Assembly (NCBI RefSeq): GCF_052113205.1
Contig: NZ_JBFRCU010000022.1
Location: forward strand, 1-64,000
Length of the DNA stretch: 64,000 nt
Source: Inquilinus sp052113205
GTDB lineage: Bacteria > Pseudomonadota > Alphaproteobacteria > DSM-16000 > Inquilinaceae
Direction: 5' to 3'
Within the stretch, counting starts at the first letter, position 1; each line of letters opens with the position of its first letter. Of this stretch, positions 24,128 through 30,961 are shown piece by piece. Below the pieces are notes generated by a model, which did no database searches, had not been told where the DNA came from, and was given only the letters and a program-made list of their open reading frames with translations. The translations under genes and the position numbers were made by a program.

Positions 24128-25378
24128 ATGCAGCAGAATATCCAGATCGACCCGCAGCGGCTCTGGGACGCGATCATGGAGACCGCCGAGCTCGGCAAGA
24201 CCCCGAAGGGCGGCGTCAGGCGCCTGACCCTGACCGACCTGGACAAGCAGGTGCGGGACTGGTTCCGGACTCAGTGCGAGGCGGTCGGCTGCACCGTCAC
24301 GGTCGACGAGGTCGGCAACATGTTCGCCCGCCGGCCGGGCCGGGATGAGTCGCTGCCGCCGATCTGCATCGGCAGCCATCTCGACACCCAGCCGACGGGC
24401 GGCAAGTTCGACGGCATCCTCGGCGTGCTGTCGGGGCTGGAGCTGCTGCGCACGCTGCACGACACTGGCTACGAGACCAACGCGCCGATCGAGGTGATCA
24501 ACTGGACCAATGAGGAAGGCTCCCGCTTCGCCCCGGCGATGCTGGCCTCCGGCGTCTTCGCCGGGGTGTTCACCAAGGAGTACGCCTACAGCCGCGAGGA
24601 CCGCGACGGCCAGCGCTTCGGCGACGAGCTGGACCGGATCGGCTATCGCGGCCCGGTCCCGGTCGGGCAGCGCCAGCTCGGCGCGCATTTCGAACTGCAT
24701 ATCGAGCAGGGGCCGATCCTCGAGAATGAGGAGAAGGTGATCGGCGTGGTCACCGGCGTGCAGGGCATGCGCTGGTACGAGGTGACGGTGACCGGCCGCG
24801 AGAGCCATGCCGGATCGACCCCGATGCGGCTGCGCCGCGACGCGCTGCGCGGCGCCGCCCGGATGATCGAGGCGGTGATCGCGGTCGGCGACGCCACCGC
24901 GGATGCGGTCGCCACGGTCGGCTTGGTCGAGGTCCGGCCGAACAGCCGCAACGTCATCCCGGGCGAGGTGTTCTTCACCATCGACTACCGCAACCCCGAC
25001 GATGCGAAGATCGGGATGATGGAGAAGGAGGCGCGGGCGGCGATCGACCGGATCGCGGCCGAGCTGAAGCTGGAGGTCAAGGTCGAGGCGATCTGGGATT
25101 CGCCGGCGGTGAAGTTCGACCCGGCCTGCATCGACGCGGTGGAGAACGCCGCCCGGGCCAACGGTTTCAGCCATCGCCGCATCGTCTCCGGCCCCGGGCA
25201 TGATTCGGCCTATATCGCCCGGGTGGCACCGACCGCGATGATCTTCGTGCCGTGCCGCGAGGGCATCAGCCACAACGAGGAGGAGAGCATCGAGTTCGAC
25301 CATGCCGCCGCCGGGGCCAATGTGCTGCTGCGCGCCGTACTCGACTACGACCGCTCGCTCGAACAGAAGGCGGCCTGA
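24128..25378 (+). CDS. Zn-dependent N-carbamoyl amidohydrolase (beta-ureidopropionase-like, M20 family)
   Basis: A 416-residue M20/hydantoinase-carbamoylase family enzyme. Metal ligands follow the family plan: H84 (CIGSHLDTQPTGG), D95 (GKFDGILG), E129/E130 (NWTNEEGSRF) and a later His in HIEQG. The GMRWYEVTVTGRESHAGSTP stretch is the lid/dimerisation signature of this group. It removes the carbamoyl group from N-carbamoyl-beta-alanine or a similar ureido acid, the third step of reductive pyrimidine degradation. The neighbouring preTA genes support that substrate; no dihydropyrimidinase gene for the second step lies in the window. Start at ATG 24128, with GAGGA in front. Confidence 0.9.
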   Translation: MQQNIQIDPQRLWDAIMETAELGKTPKGGVRRLTLTDLDKQVRDWFRTQCEAVGCTVTVDEVGNMFARRPGRDESLPPICIGSHLDTQPTGGKFDGILGVLSGLELLRTLHDTGYETNAPIEVINWTNEEGSRFAPAMLASGVFAGVFTKEYAYSREDRDGQRFGDELDRIGYRGPVPVGQRQLGAHFELHIEQGPILENEEKVIGVVTGVQGMRWYEVTVTGRESHAGSTPMRLRRDALRGAARMIEAVIAVGDATADAVATVGLVEVRPNSRNVIPGEVFFTIDYRNPDDAKIGMMEKEARAAIDRIAAELKLEVKVEAIWDSPAVKFDPACIDAVENAARANGFSHRRIVSGPGHDSAYIARVAPTAMIFVPCREGISHNEEESIEFDHAAAGANVLLRAVLDYDRSLEQKAA

Positions 25379-25381
25379 GGC

Positions 25382-26203
25382 ATGGCGGTGTCGGCGGTCC
25401 GACAGTCTCCGCGGACGGATTCCGCCGCGCCGCCGGTGGTCGAGGCCCGGCGCCTCGGCCTGACCTTCCAGACCGCCGACGCGCCGGTGGTGGCGCTGCA
25501 GGATGTCGACCTGACCATCGGCGAAGGCGAGTTCGTGTCGCTGATCGGCCCGTCCGGCTGCGGCAAGACCACGCTGATGCGGGTGGTGGCCGACCTGGTG
25601 CGGCCGACCTCCGGCTCGGTCACGGTGAACGGCATGACGCCGGAGCAGGCGCGGCTGGCCCGGGCCTATGGCTATGTGTTCCAGGCTCCGGCGCTGTATC
25701 CCTGGCGCAATGTCCGCCGCAATGTCGAGTTGCCGCTGGAGATCATGGGCGTGCCGGCGGCGGAGCGGCAGGAGCGGGCGCGGGCCGCGCTCGGCACCGT
25801 CGGGCTGGGCCAGTTCGAGAAGAAGTTCCCGTGGCAGCTCTCCGGCGGCATGCAGCAGCGCGTGTCGATCGCCCGCGCGCTGGGCTTCCAGCCGAAGCTG
25901 CTGCTGATGGACGAGCCCTTCGGCGCGCTCGACGAGATCACCCGCGACAACCTCAACGTCCATCTGCTGGACCTGTGGAACCGCAGCAACCTGACCGTGA
26001 TCTTCGTCACCCATTCGATCCCGGAGGCGGTGTTCCTGTCCTCCAAGATCGTGGTGATGTCGCCGCGGCCGGGCCGGATCCTCGACGTGATCGACAGCGA
26101 CCTGCCACGCCAGCGCGACCTCGACATCCGCGAGACCCCGGAATTCCTCGCCATCGCCCAGCAGGTCCGCGAAGGCCTGCGGGCCGGGCACTCCTACGAA
26201 TGA
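25382..26203 (+). CDS. ABC transporter ATPase, nitrate/sulfonate/pyrimidine-type
   Basis: The 273-residue ATPase has Walker A GPSGCGKTTL, the signature LSGGMQQRVSIARAL and Walker B LLLMDEPFGALDEITRD, all intact. It belongs to the TauB/SsuB/ThiZ group of importers that take up sulfonates, nitrate or thiamine pyrimidines. It starts 4 bases after the amidohydrolase stop, so it is in the pyrimidine operon. The permease partners follow after a repeat-filled gap. Substrate inferred: uracil, thymine or a dihydro/carbamoyl derivative. Confidence 0.92.
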   Translation: MAVSAVRQSPRTDSAAPPVVEARRLGLTFQTADAPVVALQDVDLTIGEGEFVSLIGPSGCGKTTLMRVVADLVRPTSGSVTVNGMTPEQARLARAYGYVFQAPALYPWRNVRRNVELPLEIMGVPAAERQERARAALGTVGLGQFEKKFPWQLSGGMQQRVSIARALGFQPKLLLMDEPFGALDEITRDNLNVHLLDLWNRSNLTVIFVTHSIPEAVFLSSKIVVMSPRPGRILDVIDSDLPRQRDLDIRETPEFLAIAQQVREGLRAGHSYE

Positions 26204-26305
26204 TCCCCCAGGTCCAGCGGGATTGTTGTCTCTCCTTCCCGGGCCTGACCCCAGGGCATTCACACATCTTCAGATCCGCAAGACAGACGTCGACATCAGA
26301 GGGCG

Positions 26306-26514
26306 TTGCCTCTCCCGCTTGCGGGAGAGGTCGGACATCCGAAGGATGTCCGGGTGAGGGAACGGCTCGGTCTTGCCGAAGGTGTGGCCTCGCCACAAGC
26401 GAGCGGGTGATCCGCTCATATCCTGGGTGCGGCTGCTCCGGGGGATCGCGGCCGCAGGCCCTCACCCGGAGCCGCTTCGCGTCTCCGACCTCTCCCGCAA
26501 GCGGGAGAGGCAAA
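26306..26514. repeat. Long palindromic repeat, family C
   Basis: A 340-base gene-free gap (26204-26543) holds two roughly 55-base arms in opposite orientation: TTGCCTCTCCCGCTTGCGGG from 26306, and its counterpart ending GCGGGAGAGGCAA at 26514. Each arm contains its own CTCTCCCGC/GCGGGAGAG hairpin. The same structure lies at 51999-52132. It stands between the ATPase and the permease genes of one importer, where it could lower downstream expression. Confidence 0.8.
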
Positions 26515-26543
26515 GCAAAAGACCGGCTTCTGGGTGGAGCCCC

Positions 26544-27464
26544 ATGACCGCCCTGGCCCAATCCCTGCCCGCGCGGCCCGGCACCTGGGCGCGGCTGAAG
26601 GGCGGGCGGGCGTTGCCGCTGGCGACCGTGCTCGGCGCCTTCCTGGTCATCTGGTATCTCGGGTCGTTCTGGCTGAACGCGCCGCAGGCGGTGGAGCGTC
26701 TGAACCGCGCCGGGCCGGACTGGACCACCACGCAGTTCTTCGACGCGATCTGGAAGCTGGACCGGCCGCTGCTGCCGACGCCGGACCAGGTCGCGACCGA
26801 TCTGTGGGGCAGCACCGTCGGCCGGCCGGTGACCAGCAACCGCAGCCTCGTCTACCACGCCTGGGTGACGATGAGCTCGACCCTGGTCGGCTTCGTCCTC
26901 GGCACCCTGCTCGGCATCCTGCTCGCCGTCGGCATCGTCCATGTGCCGACGCTCGACCGGTCGCTGATGCCCTGGGTGATCGCCAGCCAGACCGTGCCGA
27001 TCCTGGCGATCGCGCCGATGATCGTGGTCGTGCTCGGCAATATCGGCCTCACCGGCGTGGTGCCGAAATCGATCATCTCGGCCTATCTCAGCTTCTTCCC
27101 GGTCACCATCGGCATGGTCAAGGGCCTGCGCTCGCCCGACCCGCTGCAGCTCGACCTGATGCGCACCTACTCCGCCCGGGGCGCCCAGGTGTTCTGGAAG
27201 CTGCGCTGGCCGGCGGCGGTGCCGTTCCTGTTCCCCAGCCTGAAGATCGGCATCTCGCTGGCCCTGGTCGGCGCCATCGTCGGTGAGCTGCCGACCGGCG
27301 CCCAGGCCGGCATCGGCGCCCGGCTCCTGACCGGCTCCTATTTCGGCCAGATGATCCAGCTGTGGTCGGCGCTGGTGATGGCGGCGCTGCTGGCCTTGCT
27401 CTGCGTCTTCGCCGTCACCCTCACCGAGCGCGCCGTGATCGCCAGCCGCGGAGGGCGGGGATGA
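26544..27464 (+). CDS. ABC transporter permease (first), pyrimidine-type importer
   Basis: A 306-residue binding-protein-dependent permease of the SsuC/TauC/ThiX group. It has a membrane segment near 25-45 and then about five more; the coupling helix lies in LMRTYSARGAQVFWKLRWPA (EAA-type loop). GGAG precedes the ATG at 26544. The end overlaps the second permease start by 4 bp (ATGA). The frame is open upstream through the family C repeat, but that part is repeat sequence. Confidence 0.9.
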   Translation: MTALAQSLPARPGTWARLKGGRALPLATVLGAFLVIWYLGSFWLNAPQAVERLNRAGPDWTTTQFFDAIWKLDRPLLPTPDQVATDLWGSTVGRPVTSNRSLVYHAWVTMSSTLVGFVLGTLLGILLAVGIVHVPTLDRSLMPWVIASQTVPILAIAPMIVVVLGNIGLTGVVPKSIISAYLSFFPVTIGMVKGLRSPDPLQLDLMRTYSARGAQVFWKLRWPAAVPFLFPSLKIGISLALVGAIVGELPTGAQAGIGARLLTGSYFGQMIQLWSALVMAALLALLCVFAVTLTERAVIASRGGRG

Positions 27465-28414
27465 GCGCGCGGGTGCTCTGCAGCCTGGGCTGGCTGCTCC
27501 TGGCGGTGATCCTGGCCGGCTTCGTGCTGTGGTGGATCGGCGATGGCGGCGTGTTCGCATCCGGCACCGTCTGGATCGCCCTGCCGATCGTGGCGGCCGT
27601 GGCCGCGGCCTGGATGGCGCTGCACGGCCTGTCGCCGGTGCCCGGCCGGGCCGCCGGCATCGCCGTGCCGATCCTGTTCGGCGCCGTGCTGCTGTGGCTG
27701 TGGCAGGTGCTGGTCACCGGCTTCCAGGTGCCGCAGATCCTGCTGCCGGCGCCGTCGCAGATCGGGGCGCGCTTCGCCGCCAGCACCGACACGCTTTGGG
27801 TCGATTTCGTCCAGACCTTCATCCGCTCGGCCATACCGGGCTTCTTGATCGGCTCCGGCGCCGGCTTCCTGACCGCGGTCGCGATCGACCGGTCGCCCTT
27901 CCTGCAGCGCGGGCTGCTGCCGCTCGGCTCCGCCGTCTCGGCCATGCCGATCGTCGGCATCGCGCCGATCATGATCATGTGGTTCGGCTTCGACTGGCAC
28001 TCCAAGGCCGCCGTGGTCGTGGTCATGACCTTCTTTCCGATGCTGGTGAACGCGCTGGCGGGCCTCGAGGCCGCCGGCGCGATGGAACGCGACCTGATGC
28101 GCTCCTACGCCGCCAGCTATTGGCAGACGCTGCGCAAGCTGCGGCTGCCGGGCGCGCTGCCCTTCATCTTCAATGCGCTGAAGCTGAACGCCACCCTGGC
28201 CCTGATCGGCGCCATCGTGGCCGAGTTCTTCGGCACCCCGATCTACGGCATGGGCTTTCGCATCTCGACCGAGGTGGCGCGGCTGAACGTCGACATGGTC
28301 TGGGCCACCATCCTGGTCGCGGCCATCGCCGGCTCCGCCTCCTACGGGCTGCTCGCGCTGGTGGAGCGGGCGACCACCTTCTGGCACCCTTCGATGCGGG
28401 AAGCGGAACGCTGA
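27461..28414 (+). CDS. ABC transporter permease (second), pyrimidine-type importer
   Basis: The 317-residue paralogue of the preceding permease forms the other half of the channel. It has two extra N-terminal membrane segments (about 5-60) before the common permease domain; the coupling loop lies in LMRSYAASYWQTLRKLRLPG. The start at 27461 overlaps the previous stop codon by 4 bp. It is followed 31 bases later by the binding-protein gene. Confidence 0.9.
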   Translation: MSARVLCSLGWLLLAVILAGFVLWWIGDGGVFASGTVWIALPIVAAVAAAWMALHGLSPVPGRAAGIAVPILFGAVLLWLWQVLVTGFQVPQILLPAPSQIGARFAASTDTLWVDFVQTFIRSAIPGFLIGSGAGFLTAVAIDRSPFLQRGLLPLGSAVSAMPIVGIAPIMIMWFGFDWHSKAAVVVVMTFFPMLVNALAGLEAAGAMERDLMRSYAASYWQTLRKLRLPGALPFIFNALKLNATLALIGAIVAEFFGTPIYGMGFRISTEVARLNVDMVWATILVAAIAGSASYGLLALVERATTFWHPSMREAER

Positions 28415-28445
28415 ACAAGATCCAACGAACGGGAGAGGCTTCAAT

Positions 28446-29447
28446 ATGAAAAAAATCATTCTGGGACTGGCCGCGATTGCAGCTCTGGGCTTCGGCCCGG
28501 CGCAGGCGGCGGATCCCTTCACCATCCAGCTGAAATGGGTCACCCAGGCCCAGTTCGGCGGCTATTACGTTGCCGCCGAAAAGGGCTTCTACGCCGATGA
28601 GGGGCTGGAGGTCACGATCAAGCCGGGCGGGCCGGACATCGCGCCGCCGCAGGTGATCGCGGCGGGCGGCGCCGACGTCATCGTCGAATGGATGCCGGCG
28701 GCGCTGGCGGCGCGCGAGAAGGGCGTGCCGCTGGTCAATGTGGCGCAGATCTTCAACCGCTCCGGCATGATGCTGACCTGCAAGAAGGAAAGCGGGATCA
28801 AATCGCCGGCCGACTTCAAGGGCAAGACCCTCGGCGTCTGGTTCGCCGGCAACGAATATCCGTTCCTGTCCTGGATGGGCAAGCTGGGCCTGTCGACCTC
28901 GGGCTCGAACCCGGACGTCAAGGTGCTGCGCCAGGGCTTCAACGTCGACCCGCTGCTGCAGAACCAGGCGGCCTGCATCTCGACCATGATCTACAACGAG
29001 TACTGGCAGGTGATCGACGCCGGCGTGCCGGAGAAGGACCTGATCACCTTCTATTACGAGGACCAGGGCGTGGCGACCTTGGAGGATGGGCTGTACGCCC
29101 TCGACTCCAAGCTCAAGGACCCGGCCTTCGTCGACCGGCTGGGCAAGTTCATCAAGGCGTCGGCCAAGGGCTGGGCCTATGCCAAGGCGCATCCGGACGA
29201 GGCCGGCAAGATCGTAGCCGAGGCCGATGCGTCGGGCGCGACCACCGACGCGGTGCAGACCCGCATGGCCGAGAACATCGCCAAGCTGATCACCGTGTCG
29301 GACGACAAGATCGGCTGGCTCGACCCCGAGGCATACAAGCGCACGGTGCAGGTGCTGCTGTCGAGCAAGAGCGACCCGGTGATCACCAAGGACCCGGGCG
29401 ACGCCGCCTGGACCCACGCCGCCTGGGACAAGGGCATGGGCAAGTAG
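28446..29447 (+). CDS. ABC transporter substrate-binding protein, NMT1/THI5-like
   Basis: The 333-residue periplasmic protein has a signal peptide (MKKIILGLAAIAALGFGPAQA). The mature protein is an NMT1/THI5-like binding protein, seen in IQLKWVTQAQFGGYYVAAEK and GFYADEGLEVTIKPGGPD. Relatives bind pyrimidine-type ligands such as hydroxymethylpyrimidine (ThiY) or riboflavin precursors, which fits an importer beside pyrimidine degradation genes. GGGAGAGG lies before the ATG. It is the last gene of the transporter unit. Confidence 0.9.
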   Translation: MKKIILGLAAIAALGFGPAQAADPFTIQLKWVTQAQFGGYYVAAEKGFYADEGLEVTIKPGGPDIAPPQVIAAGGADVIVEWMPAALAAREKGVPLVNVAQIFNRSGMMLTCKKESGIKSPADFKGKTLGVWFAGNEYPFLSWMGKLGLSTSGSNPDVKVLRQGFNVDPLLQNQAACISTMIYNEYWQVIDAGVPEKDLITFYYEDQGVATLEDGLYALDSKLKDPAFVDRLGKFIKASAKGWAYAKAHPDEAGKIVAEADASGATTDAVQTRMAENIAKLITVSDDKIGWLDPEAYKRTVQVLLSSKSDPVITKDPGDAAWTHAAWDKGMGK

Positions 29448-29455
29448 GCATGGCA

Positions 29456-29484
29456 GCGGCGGGGCGCCAGACCGTCCCCGCCGC
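29456..29484. terminator. Hairpin between convergent genes
   Basis: A 9-bp stem (GCGGCGGGG at 29456-29464 with CCCCGCCGC at 29476-29484) with an 11-base loop lies between the binding-protein gene and the first RTX gene. It has no T tract, so the strength is uncertain. Confidence 0.5.
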
Positions 29485-29493
29485 AACCCGCCG

Positions 29494-30897
29494 CTACAGC
29501 ACGAAGTCGCTGGCGATGAGGCCGATGGCGCCGGTGAGTTGGATGTGGAAGTCCGAGACGCCGTCGCCGTTGATGTCGCCGGCGATGGTGGTGACGGTGC
29601 CATCGGAAGAGTAGCGCAATTGGCCGGCCACGCCCGAATAGAGGGCGGTGCCGATGAAGGTGAAGGCTTGGTGGCCCGGCTCCGCGGCGACCGCATCGAA
29701 CTGCGACAGGTCGATCTTGTCGCCCTGGAATCGGCTAAAATCGGTGATGCGGTCGGCGCTGGTGCCGACAAAGCTCTCGAACATGTTGATGTATATGAAG
29801 CGATCGGCCCCGGTGCCGCCGGTCAGCATGTCCTTGTTGTTGCCGCCGTTCAGCGTGTCGGCGCCGGCGCCCCCGGTCAGCGTATCGTTGCTGTCGCCGC
29901 CCGCCAGCGTGTCGGCGCCGGTGTCGCCGATCAGTACGTCGGCGCCGAGCCCGCCGCTCAGCACGTCGTCGCCCTCGTAGCCATTCAGTGTGTTGGCGCC
30001 GCCACTGCCGGTGAGGGTGTCGCCGGCCATGCTGCCGCTGACGTTCTCGATCGAGATGAAGACGTCGCCTGCGGCGCCGCCACCGCCCGTCCCGGCCGCG
30101 AGATCGACCGTCACGGCGACAGCCGACCCCCAATAGGTGACCAGGTCGGTATCATTGCCGCCGTCAAAGCGGTCGGCTCCGTCCTCGCCGCGAAGGATGT
30201 CGTAACCGCTGCCGCCATAGAGTTTGTTGTCGCCGGCGTTGCCGGTCAGCCTGTCAGCCCCGCTGGTACCTTCCAGGTTTTCGATATCGTTGGCAACGGT
30301 GTCGCCCTGGGCCTGGCCGCTCCAGGTCAGTCCGCCAATGGTCACGATCACGCCGACGAAGGTGCCCGCATAGCTGACGACATCCTCGCCATCGCCACCG
30401 GAGAGCGCGTCGGCTCCGGCCCCGCCGATCAGCCGGTCGTCGCCGGCGCCGCCCGAGAGCGTGTCGTCACCATCCAGGCCCACCAGCATGTTGTTCGCGG
30501 CGTTGCCGGTGAGGATGTCGGCATAAAGCGAGCCGGTCACGTTTTCGATGTCGCCGGCGATGAGATCGCCTTGCGCATCGCCGCCGGAGCCGGTTCCGCC
30601 GATGGTCACCGTGACGGCTGCAGCGCTTTCCTGATAGAAGATCGCATCGACCCCGGCGCCGCCGGAGATCGTGTCGGCCCCCGCCCCGCCATAGAGGCGA
30701 TCGTTCCCCTCGCCGCCGGAAAGGGTATCGTTCCCGGCTTCGCCATAGAGATCATCGAAGCCGTCTCCGCCGTCGAGGATATCGTTGCCGCCATAGCCGT
30801 ATAGATCGTCGGACTCTCCATGGCCGTAGATCTGCTCGGCATCGTCCGATCCATGGATGGTGTTTCTGAAATCGTCCCCGTCGATGCGGCCTGGCAT
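29494..30897 (-). CDS. RTX calcium-binding repeat protein 1
   Basis: The 467-residue protein is built almost entirely of RTX nonapeptide repeats (GGxGxDxLx), e.g. GGDGFDDLYGEAGNDTLSGG and GGAGADTLNGGNNKDMLTGG, which bind calcium and fold into a parallel beta-roll outside the cell. Between repeat blocks lie spacers of the type VTYWGSAVAVTVDLAAGTGG. The last 100 residues contain DRITDFSRFQGDKIDLSQFD and then NGDGVSDFHIQLTG, ending SDFVL: the C-terminal module and hydrophobic tail typical of type I secretion signals. It has no N-terminal signal peptide, as expected. GGGAGAGG precedes the ATG at 30897. The secretion ABC transporter and the partner pore protein are not in this window. Confidence 0.88.
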   Translation of the reverse strand: MPGRIDGDDFRNTIHGSDDAEQIYGHGESDDLYGYGGNDILDGGDGFDDLYGEAGNDTLSGGEGNDRLYGGAGADTISGGAGVDAIFYQESAAAVTVTIGGTGSGGDAQGDLIAGDIENVTGSLYADILTGNAANNMLVGLDGDDTLSGGAGDDRLIGGAGADALSGGDGEDVVSYAGTFVGVIVTIGGLTWSGQAQGDTVANDIENLEGTSGADRLTGNAGDNKLYGGSGYDILRGEDGADRFDGGNDTDLVTYWGSAVAVTVDLAAGTGGGGAAGDVFISIENVSGSMAGDTLTGSGGANTLNGYEGDDVLSGGLGADVLIGDTGADTLAGGDSNDTLTGGAGADTLNGGNNKDMLTGGTGADRFIYINMFESFVGTSADRITDFSRFQGDKIDLSQFDAVAAEPGHQAFTFIGTALYSGVAGQLRYSSDGTVTTIAGDINGDGVSDFHIQLTGAIGLIASDFVL

Positions 30898-30961
30898 GGT
30901 TCCTCTCCCTTTGTTGCAGGGAAGACCGGTGCCGGCAGGGCCGGCACCGGTTTCCTGACCG

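Noticed and set aside
24080..26263. Minus-strand open frame of about 730 codons
   Set aside because: It is antisense to the amidohydrolase and ABC ATPase genes, which have clear motifs on the plus strand.
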